Shown one piece after another: positions 17,955 through 27,400 of a stretch of DNA of 64,000 bases; within the stretch, counting starts at the first letter, position 1; every line of letters starts with the position of its first letter. The translations under genes were made by a program, and so were the position numbers. The notes beneath the pieces are model-generated. The model did not search any database. It saw only the letters and a program-made list of their open reading frames with translations, and was not told where the DNA came from. Origin of the DNA: Olleya sediminilitoris (lineage in GTDB: Bacteria; Bacteroidota; Bacteroidia; Flavobacteriales; Flavobacteriaceae); NCBI RefSeq assembly GCF_016785945.1, contig NZ_JAEMEF010000010.1, forward strand, positions 1 to 64,000, written 5' to 3'.

Positions 17955-18302
17955 ATGAAACCATTTAATGCCAAAGTAGAAATTTGTAGTGATGTAGCAA
18001 ATAGAATAAAAATAACTTTTTTTAACGTAGATTCTAAAGATGTTAATTCTAGACAATTTAAAGTAAATAATGTTAAAGTACACTCTAATCCAGATCATGT
18101 TATTTTTCAAATATCTGATGGTAAAGGAGGTGCTGTTTTAGAAGGTAAAGAAGAAGCTGTCATTTACACCAGTTTTAAAGATTCTGATATAGAAGGTTTG
18201 TATGCTTTTTTTATTAATGACGACCCATCTCTTGAAGAAGTCGTAACACCTAAACAAACCGGAACAGGTGGAGTTGTAGGATTAATAACTTGTGGTGGTT
18301 AA
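17955..18302 (+). CDS. Small protein with glycine-rich C-terminus ending Cys-Gly-Gly, unknown function
   Basis: A 115-residue protein without signal peptide; family not recognised. The body is mixed alpha/beta and charged. The last 15 residues change character to a glycine/threonine-rich tail, QTGTGGVVGLITCGG. The stop codon is directly followed by the TTG start of the membrane LytTR regulator, so the two are translationally coupled. A Gly-rich tail with a Cys next to a regulator gene could fit a processed peptide or a carrier protein, but nothing here proves either. Confidence 0.6.
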   Translation: MKPFNAKVEICSDVANRIKITFFNVDSKDVNSRQFKVNNVKVHSNPDHVIFQISDGKGGAVLEGKEEAVIYTSFKDSDIEGLYAFFINDDPSLEEVVTPKQTGTGGVVGLITCGG

Positions 18303-19727
18303 TTGAAAAAAATAATCTTTATATTATTTACACAATTTGTTGTTGCTCAGCAAATTCCATTAGACTCTATCTCTTATGAATATTTTTATGAGAAAGAGCT
18401 ACAACAAATTGTGTCTTTAAAACAACTACAAAAAGACAAACCTTTTAGCTCTAAAGCACAATTTGAAATAGCTGAAATTTACCAAAGAATTAATTGTGAA
18501 GATTCTGCATATTCAAGATATTATAAAATATATGAGCAAGAAAAAACTTCTAGAACACTAAATGAAGATGAGTTTAAAGAGCTTTTATTACAAGTTCATA
18601 AAACTGAAACAAATAAGCATAATTATTTTAAGGAAACTAACCGTTTTTTAAATGAACTGCAAGAATTATCAAATCAAGATAAAAACGACAAATGGTCATC
18701 CATTGTAAATAAAGAATTAGCCACTGTAAATTTTATAGATTCTATGAAATATAATTTGGGTTACAGTAAAATGTTAAGGCTTCAAAAGTCTAGTTATTAT
18801 AAGGAAAATCAAAACTTTAAAACAGGTGTGTTGTTAAATTTAGGTAGTTTTAATATTCAATTAAATAATTATAAAGAAGCTTCTAGATTTTTAAACGAAT
18901 CTTATTTTATTGCAAAACAAAATAATGATTATCTAAACCAATCTTACGCTAAAATTAATCTAGGTGTCAATGAAATATACAAAAACAATTATTTTTTAGC
19001 CATAAATCACCTTGATGAAGCTTCTAAAATACCCAATCAAAAGTATTTAATTAAAATAAATAGAATTGTTCACAGTCTAAAAAAACGAGCTTACGATAGT
19101 CTTGCAGATTTTAAAAATTCTGAAATCCAAAAGCTATACTTAGCTAAATATGACAGCTTAGTTGACGACTTTCGTAAAAACAGCAATTTTTATGAAATTG
19201 ATGTTGTGCATCAAACAAAAGAAAAAGATAAAAAAATAGAAGAATTATCTTCATTCAAAAAGACATTTAATAATAATAAGATCGTATACAGTGTTTTATT
19301 GTTTTTAGTTTTCTTATTAGCGTTATACTCTTTTGTGCGATGGAAAAAAACAGACAGAATAAAGTCTCAGTTGGATAAAGAAAATCAGTCTTTAAATATT
19401 GAAAATCAAAAAACTAAAACCGAGTTAGAAACAGTAAAGGCATTAGTTATAAACGATCACATTGTACTTAAAAACAAATCTAAAGTGTATTTAGAAGCAT
19501 TAATTTGTGTAAAGTCTGATGGACATTATCTTAATCTGTTTACCACATCAGGAAAAGAGTTTGTAAGAGGCAAAATATCGGAAATCGAAAAGCAATTACC
19601 TCCAAACTTTGTTAAGTGCCATCGCTCAAATATTATTAATAAAAATTACATTAAGCAATATAATAGTTTAGAGGTTGTCATGACTAACGGTCAGCATATT
19701 CCGTTATCTCGTGGATTTAAATTTTAA
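18303..19727 (+). CDS. Membrane-bound TPR-LytTR transcriptional regulator
   Basis: A 474-residue protein. Residues 1-15 look like a signal peptide (ending VVAQ). Residues about 50-290 are helical, TPR-type repeats predicted to lie in the periplasm. Residues 327-346 are a transmembrane segment, 350-380 a coiled coil, and 384-474 a LytTR DNA-binding domain (KVYLEALICVKSDGHYLNL ... VKCHRSNIINK). It could carry a periplasmic signal straight to DNA. The start is TTG, immediately after the TAA of the previous gene; there is no ATG near. Its end overlaps the convergent purK end by four bases. Confidence 0.85.
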   Translation: MKKIIFILFTQFVVAQQIPLDSISYEYFYEKELQQIVSLKQLQKDKPFSSKAQFEIAEIYQRINCEDSAYSRYYKIYEQEKTSRTLNEDEFKELLLQVHKTETNKHNYFKETNRFLNELQELSNQDKNDKWSSIVNKELATVNFIDSMKYNLGYSKMLRLQKSSYYKENQNFKTGVLLNLGSFNIQLNNYKEASRFLNESYFIAKQNNDYLNQSYAKINLGVNEIYKNNYFLAINHLDEASKIPNQKYLIKINRIVHSLKKRAYDSLADFKNSEIQKLYLAKYDSLVDDFRKNSNFYEIDVVHQTKEKDKKIEELSSFKKTFNNNKIVYSVLLFLVFLLALYSFVRWKKTDRIKSQLDKENQSLNIENQKTKTELETVKALVINDHIVLKNKSKVYLEALICVKSDGHYLNLFTTSGKEFVRGKISEIEKQLPPNFVKCHRSNIINKNYIKQYNSLEVVMTNGQHIPLSRGFKF

Positions 19728-20878
19728 ATGCTGATAACTTTAATACTGCTTTTTACTTCTTCAGCAATTTGACGCGCTGTATTCAAGTCTTTATTGGTTA
19801 TTGTAACATGTCCCATTTTTCTAAAAGGACGTGTTTGTTGTTTACCATAAATATGTGGTGTAACACCATTCATAGCCATTATGGTTTCAATGTTTTGGTA
19901 TTTGACTTGTCCAGTATGTCCTTCAGCTCCAACTAAATTAACCATAACTCCAGCAACAGTATTATCTGTTGAGCCTAATGGTAACCCTAGAATGGCTCTA
20001 ATATGTTGTTCAAATTGAGAGGTGTAGCTAGCTTCAATGGTTTGGTGACCAGAATTATGAGGTCTAGGTGCAACTTCATTAATTAAAATCGTGTCATCTT
20101 CGGTTAAAAATAATTCTACAGCTAATAAACCAACATGATTATAAGCTTTAGAGGTTTTTAACGCAACATCTTGTGCCTTTTGGGCAACTTCTGGACTGAC
20201 TCTAGCAGGACAAATAACGTATTCCACTTGATTAGCTTCTGGATGAAACTCCATTTCTACAACAGGGTATGTTTTAGTTTCTCCATTTGAGCTTCTAGCA
20301 ACAATAACAGCCAATTCATTTTTAAAAGGGACTAATTGTTCGGCAATACATTCGCCTTTAGGCAAATCATTTAAATCAGAAAGTTGACGTACAATTTTTA
20401 CACCATTACCATCATAACCAAATTGTGCAGCTTTCCATACAAACGGAAAGCTTAATGCGTCATTACTAATAGCGTCTTCAATTTCAGATAAATAAGCATA
20501 TCTGCTAAAAGGAGCAGTCGGTAAATTATGATCCTGATAAAATAATTTTTGAGTCGCTTTATTTTGTATTTGCTTTAATGTTTTAGCAGACGGAAAGACT
20601 TTTATACCTTCCTCTTCTAAAGTTTCTAAAGCATTAACATTAACATTTTCAATTTCAATAGTTAAAACATCAACCTGTTTTCCAAAATTGTAAACTGTAT
20701 CATAATCCATTAAGTCACCTTGGACAAAAGTATTACAAGCCATACGACTTGGTGCCTCGTTACTTGGATCTAAAACGTAAGTTTGAATATCAAATTTTCG
20801 GGTATTATAAAGTAGCATTTTACCTAATTGGCCACCTCCTAAAATACCTAATTTAAAGTCTGAAGAAAAATAATTCAT
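19724..20878 (-). CDS. purK: N5-carboxyaminoimidazole ribonucleotide synthase
   Basis: A 384-residue ATP-grasp enzyme. The N-terminus LGILGGGQLGKML is the PurK signature, and the ATP-grasp core contains FPFVWKAAQFGYDGNG and NEVAPRPHNSGH. It converts AIR, ATP and bicarbonate to N5-CAIR, the substrate of PurE. It is separated from purE (13631-14113, same strand) by four plus-strand genes, which is unusual. It diverges from the hpt-adk fusion with 120 bases between. Confidence 0.96.
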   Translation of the reverse strand: MNYFSSDFKLGILGGGQLGKMLLYNTRKFDIQTYVLDPSNEAPSRMACNTFVQGDLMDYDTVYNFGKQVDVLTIEIENVNVNALETLEEEGIKVFPSAKTLKQIQNKATQKLFYQDHNLPTAPFSRYAYLSEIEDAISNDALSFPFVWKAAQFGYDGNGVKIVRQLSDLNDLPKGECIAEQLVPFKNELAVIVARSSNGETKTYPVVEMEFHPEANQVEYVICPARVSPEVAQKAQDVALKTSKAYNHVGLLAVELFLTEDDTILINEVAPRPHNSGHQTIEASYTSQFEQHIRAILGLPLGSTDNTVAGVMVNLVGAEGHTGQVKYQNIETIMAMNGVTPHIYGKQQTRPFRKMGHVTITNKDLNTARQIAEEVKSSIKVISI

Positions 20879-20973
20879 TGGTGCTAAATCGTGTTAGCAA
20901 CAAAAATACATTTTAAAACCAAAACACCACCTAAAAATCGAATTCAAATATCTGTAAAGCAGTCACAATTACG

Positions 20974-20981
20974 TATATTTG
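20974..20981 (+). promoter_or_regulatory. -7 promoter element TATATTTG of the hpt-adk gene
   Basis: An exact TAnnTTTG box lies 17 bases before the ATG at 20999; CTG is at the expected -33 position (one mismatch from TTG). Confidence 0.55.
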
Positions 20982-20998
20982 CGGTTTAAATTTATAAA

Positions 20999-22114
20999 AT
21001 GCAAACAATAACACTTCACGACAAACAGTTTAAACCATTTATTTCTGAACAAGAAATAAATGATGTAGTCACAAAAATGGCAGCTCAAGTAGCAGAAGAT
21101 TTAGGTGACGAAGTGCCTGTTTTTATTGGTATTTTAAATGGGTCATTTATGTTAGTAAGTGATTTTGTAAAAAAATATCCAAAGCCATGTGAGGTGACTT
21201 TTATTAAGTTAGCATCCTATGAAGGTGTAAAATCAACAGAAGACATCCAGCGCTTAATAGGCTTGACTCAAGATCTAACAGGTCGTACAGTTGTGATTTT
21301 AGAAGATATTATTGACACAGGTAATACCCTTCATGAAGTACATCGTATATTTAAAAACGAAAACGTAAAACAATTATTAATAGCAACCTTATTTTATAAG
21401 CCAGAAGCCTATAAAAAAGATTTTAAGTTGCACTATGTTGGACTAGAAATACCAAATAAATTTATTGTAGGCTATGGATTAGATTATGATGGATTAGGAC
21501 GTGATTTACCAGCAGTATACCAATTAAAAACAACACAACACATGACTAATTTAGTGCTATTTGGACCTCCAGGAGCAGGAAAGGGAACACAAGCTAATTT
21601 TTTAAAAGAAAAATATGATTTAATACACATATCTACAGGAGATGTGTTTAGGTATAATATTAAAAACGAAACAGCTTTAGGGACTTTAGCAAAATCATAC
21701 ATGGATAAAGGGCACTTAGTGCCTGATCAAGTAACTATTGATATGCTTAAAGCAGAAGTAGAGCGTAACGCAGATGCTAAAGGGTTTATATTCGATGGTT
21801 TTCCTAGAAATGAAGCTCAGGCCAAAGCCTTAGATCAAATCATGGAAGAAAAAGATTCTGAAGTTAGCGCAATGGTAGCTTTAGAAGTTGAAGATGAGGT
21901 TTTAGTACAACGCTTATTAGAGCGTGGTAAAACTAGTGGAAGAAAAGACGACTCTGATGAGGCTATCATCCGTAATCGTATTAAAGTATATTACAACGAA
22001 ACTGCAATATTAAAAGACTATTACGCAGCACAAAATAAATATTTTGGTGTTAACGGAATAGGTAGTATTGAAGACATAACAGTACGTCTAAACACAGTAA
22101 TAGACAAACTGTAA
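20999..22114 (+). CDS. adk: Fused hypoxanthine phosphoribosyltransferase-adenylate kinase
   Basis: A single 371-residue frame with two enzymes. Residues 1-178 are a type I phosphoribosyltransferase with the PRPP loop LEDIIDTGNT (101-110), the Hpt signature. Residues 182-371 are adenylate kinase starting MTNLVLFGPPGAGKGTQ, with K195 in the P-loop, the FDGFPRN AMP site, and a short LID region (RGKTSGRKDD) lacking zinc cysteines. It would salvage purine bases to IMP/GMP and balance AMP, ADP and ATP. An internal ATG at 21542 could also give free Adk. The Hpt-Adk fusion is known from Flavobacteriia. obgE follows. Confidence 0.93.
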   Translation: MQTITLHDKQFKPFISEQEINDVVTKMAAQVAEDLGDEVPVFIGILNGSFMLVSDFVKKYPKPCEVTFIKLASYEGVKSTEDIQRLIGLTQDLTGRTVVILEDIIDTGNTLHEVHRIFKNENVKQLLIATLFYKPEAYKKDFKLHYVGLEIPNKFIVGYGLDYDGLGRDLPAVYQLKTTQHMTNLVLFGPPGAGKGTQANFLKEKYDLIHISTGDVFRYNIKNETALGTLAKSYMDKGHLVPDQVTIDMLKAEVERNADAKGFIFDGFPRNEAQAKALDQIMEEKDSEVSAMVALEVEDEVLVQRLLERGKTSGRKDDSDEAIIRNRIKVYYNETAILKDYYAAQNKYFGVNGIGSIEDITVRLNTVIDKL

Positions 22115-22192
22115 TACAAACAATTTTGTTTGAGTTAATAAGTATTAGTGAAAACTTTTAGCTGTTAACGTTTTTAACTTTTTAACTAAATT

Positions 22193-23188
22193 ATGACTGA
22201 AGGAAATTTTGTAGACTACGTAAAAATGCATGTCACTTCTGGAAACGGAGGAAAAGGATCTGTGCATTTACATCGCGAAAAATTTATTACAAAAGGAGGA
22301 CCAGATGGAGGAGATGGTGGACGTGGTGGACACGTTATATTAAGAGGTAATCCAAACCTTTGGACACTATTACACTTAAAATTTAAACGTCACGTCAGAG
22401 CTGGACATGGTGGACATGGTAGTAAAAGCCGAAGCTCTGGAGCAGATGGAGAAGATATCTATATGGATGTACCATTAGGTACAGTTGTTAGAGATACTGA
22501 AACGGATCAAATTCTTTTTGAAATTACAGAAGAAGGAGAAGAGCGTATTGTTGCAGAAGGAGGAAAAGGAGGATTAGGAAACTGGCACTTTAAAACACCA
22601 ACCAATCAAACACCACGATATGCACAACCAGGTATGCCACTTGAAGAAAACTTTATAACCTTAGAGTTAAAAGTTTTAGCAGATGTAGGATTGGTAGGTT
22701 TTCCAAATGCAGGAAAATCAACATTATTATCTGTAGTAACTTCTGCAAAACCAAAAATTGCTGATTATGAGTTTACAACATTAAAACCTAATTTAGGTAT
22801 TGTAAAATATCGTGACTATCAAACCTTTGTAATGGCTGATATACCAGGTATTATAGAAGGAGCAGCAGAGGGTAAAGGATTAGGATATTACTTTTTACGT
22901 CATATAGAGCGTAACTCGATATTACTGTTTTTAATACCTGCAGATGCACCAGATATTAATGCACAATACGAAATTTTGTTAGACGAGCTTAGACGTTATA
23001 ATCCAGAAATGTTAGATAAAGATCGCATGATTGCAATTTCAAAATCAGATATGTTGGATGATGAACTTAAAGCAGAAATGAAAGCAGAATTAGATAAAGC
23101 ATTACCAATACCTTACCAGTTTATTTCAAGTGTAGCACAACAAGGATTAACCGAATTGAAGGATACACTTTGGAAAATGCTTAACTAG
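22193..23188 (+). CDS. obgE: Obg family GTPase
   Basis: A 331-residue GTPase with the glycine-rich Obg domain (residues about 1-158; [21 protein letters not shown]) and a G domain with G1 [10 protein letters not shown]3 DIPGIIEGA and G4 SKSD. The variable C-terminal OCT domain is absent, as is common in Bacteroidota. It takes part in late 50S ribosome assembly and the stress response. It is probably transcribed with hpt-adk, 78 bases upstream, and ends at a strong terminator. Confidence 0.96.
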   Translation: MTEGNFVDYVKMHVTSGNGGKGSVHLHREKFITKGGPDGGDGGRGGHVILRGNPNLWTLLHLKFKRHVRAGHGGHGSKSRSSGADGEDIYMDVPLGTVVRDTETDQILFEITEEGEERIVAEGGKGGLGNWHFKTPTNQTPRYAQPGMPLEENFITLELKVLADVGLVGFPNAGKSTLLSVVTSAKPKIADYEFTTLKPNLGIVKYRDYQTFVMADIPGIIEGAAEGKGLGYYFLRHIERNSILLFLIPADAPDINAQYEILLDELRRYNPEMLDKDRMIAISKSDMLDDELKAEMKAELDKALPIPYQFISSVAQQGLTELKDTLWKMLN

Positions 23189-23202
23189 AGATTGAACTAT
23201 AT

Positions 23203-23244
23203 TACATAAAAAAAAGCTTCCATATGGAAGCTTTTTTTTATGTA
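23203..23244. terminator. Perfectly palindromic bidirectional terminator
   Basis: A 42-base perfect palindrome is centred on CCATATGG, with A8 and T8 tracts on either side (AAGCTTCCATATGGAAGCTT at the core). It lies between the convergent obgE and alpha/beta-hydrolase genes and can terminate from both directions. Confidence 0.85.
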
Positions 23245-23304
23245 TATGGTTTTTGTTTCAGCTTTGTAACACATAACCTATTTTATATAATATCAAGAAT
23301 TACT

Positions 23305-24411
23305 CTAAAACCTAGCATTAATCCAATCAGTCATTATTTTTAAAACAATAGGAGAAAAGGTCTCTTTGTTTGTAAAATATTCATCCATAAGACCAGTTTT
23401 AGCAGTTTGAAATAAATGGTTATAGCCTTCTAATAATTTAATTGTTACATCTTTATTTTTAGCTGTTTTAAGATGGTTTTCAATTTCAGGTAAATTAATT
23501 TCTGGTAAAACTTGTACATCTTTTGATCCGTTTAAAACTAAAATTGGACAAGTCGTTTTTTCAAGATACGGTTTTGGGTCTGTTTTAATAAAAGCTTGTA
23601 ACCAAGGGTTAGATAGCTGTGTTTTTAATTGTTTGATAGTGTACTCATTTATATAGACTTTAAAAGGACTATCTTCAGTGTCTAATTTATTTTTAAAATT
23701 TTGTAAAGCAGTTTCAATAGCAGTCTTTTGTTTTTCAACTTCTGTTTCAGAGAACATTGCTTTATATGCAATAGAGGTTAAAGTGTTATTAAATGCAATA
23801 CCTTCATCTGTTGCACCTTGTAGTTTTGCTATTTTTTCACTTTGAGACTGTAATATATGTTGACCCTTTGCACCTGGTCCTGCAAGCATGATTATAAAAG
23901 CAACATCTGTATTAGTTGAGGCTACAATTGGTGCAATTAATCCTCCTTCACTATGACCAATTAATCCAATTTTTGATGTATCAATATCTGTTCTAGATTT
24001 TAAGTATTTTATACCAGATTCTATATCATTTGCTAAGTCAAAAGTGGTTGCTTTAATAAAATCACCTTCAGATTTAGCAATACCACGTTCGTCAAAACGT
24101 AATACAGCAATACCGTTATTAGTTAGGTAATCTGCTATAACCCAAAAAGACTTATGATTCATCATTGTACAGTCTCTGTCATGTCCACCAGAGCCATTTA
24201 TTAAAATGGCTGTTGCAGGATTTTTAATATTTTTTGGCAGTGTCAATGTACCTGCTAATGTTATGCTATCTGCTTCTTTATTTATAAATGTGACCTCTTC
24301 AATTATATAATTAAAAGGTGGTTGTGGTGTTTGTGGTTTTTGGGTTTGAGAAAAAGATATGTTTGAGCATATAATTATTAGTACTAGGTTTGTTGTTGTG
24401 AAAATTTTCAT
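23305..24411 (-). CDS. Secreted alpha/beta hydrolase
   Basis: A 368-residue hydrolase with a signal peptide (residues 1-21). It shows INGSGGHDRD (71-80) as the oxyanion region, FDERGIAKSEG, and the nucleophile S154 in LIGHSEGGLIA. The likely acid and base are in LNGSKDVQVLP and EGYNHLFQ. This set matches the prolyl-oligopeptidase/acyl-esterase branch common in Bacteroidota; the substrate is unknown. It lies 23 bases after the macroglobulin gene on the same strand and may be co-transcribed. Confidence 0.88.
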   Translation of the reverse strand: MKIFTTTNLVLIIICSNISFSQTQKPQTPQPPFNYIIEEVTFINKEADSITLAGTLTLPKNIKNPATAILINGSGGHDRDCTMMNHKSFWVIADYLTNNGIAVLRFDERGIAKSEGDFIKATTFDLANDIESGIKYLKSRTDIDTSKIGLIGHSEGGLIAPIVASTNTDVAFIIMLAGPGAKGQHILQSQSEKIAKLQGATDEGIAFNNTLTSIAYKAMFSETEVEKQKTAIETALQNFKNKLDTEDSPFKVYINEYTIKQLKTQLSNPWLQAFIKTDPKPYLEKTTCPILVLNGSKDVQVLPEINLPEIENHLKTAKNKDVTIKLLEGYNHLFQTAKTGLMDEYFTNKETFSPIVLKIMTDWINARF

Positions 24412-24434
24412 GATTAATAATTTTTTTTCTATAC

Positions 24435-27400
24435 TTAATCTATTTTGTTCACCTCAATACGCACACCTTCACTGTGACTACTAAATTCTGGAGCATACAT
24501 ACTCTGTATGGTTGTTATTCCATTACTCATATTTCCTGCATTGTTGACGCGTAAATCATATTCAAACACATAAATTCCTTTTGGTAAATAATCAAAAAAG
24601 AAGTTGGTTGACGCATCTTTAGTGGCTTCATAATAGCCCAATCCATCTTGGTACTTGTATTTACTAAGCACATTGATAGGTTCTAAACCTGCAGCTCGCA
24701 TATCTTTCATGTGTACAAATTCCATTGCACGATCACTTCGTAGTTCGATTCTAACTCTTACTAAATCCCCAACTTTTAGTTTAGTATTATTTGTTATGGC
24801 AGTAATAATTTCACCTGTATTTGTATTGGTTTTTAAATACAATTGTTTCTTGATTTTTAATGGTGTTTCAGCAGAAGTTATTTTATCTAAGTCTTCAAAA
24901 TATTGCCAGTATAAACTTCCCCAAGCAATACCGTTACCTTTTTTAGTCAGCTTAACTTCAGCCATTTTAGGAGTAATGTCTTTTCCTGACCAAGAGGTTT
25001 TGTAATAACCAGTTCCAGCTTCAATCTTAACGTTTTCTAAGGTTTCTGGTGTTATTTTTTCGCCACCTAAAACTACATCAACCATTTCTGTGACGCTTAA
25101 CCAATCATTTCCTTGAAGTAGTAATGCATAGACTGCTTCAGTAGTTGCTTTTGTTGTTTTCCACTTATTGGTTTGTTTGTTTTTAAGTAACCATATTTTA
25201 AGATTATTGATGTCTTCAAGGTTTTTTACTTCACTTTGTAGTGTTGGACCAGCTTCGGTAAAAGCTTCAATCATTAAGGCTTGTGTCTCGATAGAGGCTT
25301 GGTACCAGTAGTAAGAATTGGTGTTTTCTTTCCAATACATTCCTAATTCTTCAGAGGTAATACTATTTTCTTTTAAAGATTTTAAAATTGATTTTGCTGT
25401 CTCTTGATCTTCATGTCTATTCATAATCAACGCCATCATTCCCTTAGCATATAAAGGACGTTTTAACCAATAGTTTCTAATTTGTGATAAATAATACTTG
25501 TGTATATCTTGATGCTTTTTTGATAATTTATACTCAGGAAAAAAACTTCGCATATATAAATAATGTAATTGCGTATAGCTTAAATGGTCTTTGGTATAAT
25601 CTACATCATTGGTGAATTTTGTTAAATCATTATATTCTTTTTCAAATTTATTATCTAAAAAGTCTAATGCTTTTTTTACCATATCAGTAATATCTTCCTC
25701 TTTATCACTAACCACATTAAGTTTTTTAAGGTGACCAAAACCAGTTATAATGTGTTGTGTAATGAAGCGATTAGCATGATAGTTTCCAAACCAAGACCAG
25801 CCACCATTATCCATTTGGTTGTTTTGTAGTTTTTTTCTAGCACGATTTAACTCATTGGTCATTTTATTTAAATCAAATAATAAAGCCATTCGTTTTTTCT
25901 GTTCCGTTTCACTTTGTGCATCACGTAGCCAAGGTGTTTCTTGAATTAAAATGGACTTTAACTCTTGATTTTTTTCTAAATTACTAAGTAAAGCATCCGT
26001 GTTTTTCCATTGGTTAAATACCGCTTTAATTCTTGGGTTGCTATTAACAATGTGACTAGCTAATGCATTAGCATAAAATCGGCTAAAGGTTTGCTCATTA
26101 CATTCGTATGGATATTCCATTAAGTATGGTAAAGCTTGTACAGCATACCAAGCAGGATTACTGGTCATTTCTAAGGTTAATTTGTGGTGTTTTAAAGTTG
26201 AAGAAGTTGAGGTCTTTAACTTGTCCAATGTAAAAGTTTTACTCTCGTTACTTTTAATCCACATAGGAAGCGTTTCTGTGACTAGCATTCTGTTGGTTAA
26301 AACAGGAAGTGCATTTTGTTCGCCATCACTAAAATTACCTGCTTTAGCTAATATTTTATATTGAATTGCACTAATGTTATCAGGAATGTTTAATGTCCAC
26401 GTGACTTGTGTATTTCCTTTCGCTTTTGCGGAAAACGATTGCTGATTTACAGAGTTTGATAAGTCAGCATCTATAGATTTGCCAGTCAAAGCATCAAACA
26501 ATTGAAGCACAGCAGTACCTAACACATCCTTTTTACTAAGATTAGAAATTTTTGTGCTAATTTGTATTTGATCACCCTGACGTAAAAAACGTGGCACATT
26601 TGGTATTACCATTAAATCCTTTTGCGTCACTGTTTGTAATGTGCTTTTAGCATAATTACCTTGTTTGTCATGAGCAAATAAATTAAGATTCCATTTGGTT
26701 AAAGCTTCTGGAGTTGTAAAATTAAAAGAGACATTTCCATCTTTATCGGTTGCTAATTGCGGAAAGAAAAAAGCAGTTTCCTGTAAGTTGGTTCTAGCTT
26801 TAACGTTAGAAAAGTCTTCTTTGTCTTCGTTTTTTGTAGTAATTATGACAACTCCGTTAGCACCTTTACTACCATATAATGCAGTAGCTTCATCACCTTT
26901 TAAGACTGATATTTCTAATATGTCTTTAGTGTTTAATGAGGCTAAATCTCCATTATAAATTACACCATCAACAATAACTAAAGGGTTGGATAAATCATTT
27001 ATTGATTCAGCTCCTCTAATATTAATTTCATTACCATTTAGGTAACCTGAACTCATTTCTGAATCTTCAACTTGTATTCCAGAAGCTCGTTCTTCAAGTA
27101 TATCCATTTCTGCAGCAGGAGCAGCCATTTTTCTGGAAGACTTCATTCTTTTATTAGAACCATAAGCAGCAACAATGACTTCATCTAAAGTATTGTCATC
27201 GGTATTCATACTAATATTAATAACATTATCTGCTCCAACTGTTTTTTCAATAGTTTGATAGCCAACATAATTAAAAACTAATATATCTCCTGTTATAGCT
27301 TTAATAATATAATCACCATCAAAATCTGTAGTAGTTCCAATAGAGGTTCCTTTAACTATTACATTTGCACCTGGAAGAGGTAATCCATTTTCATCAGTAA

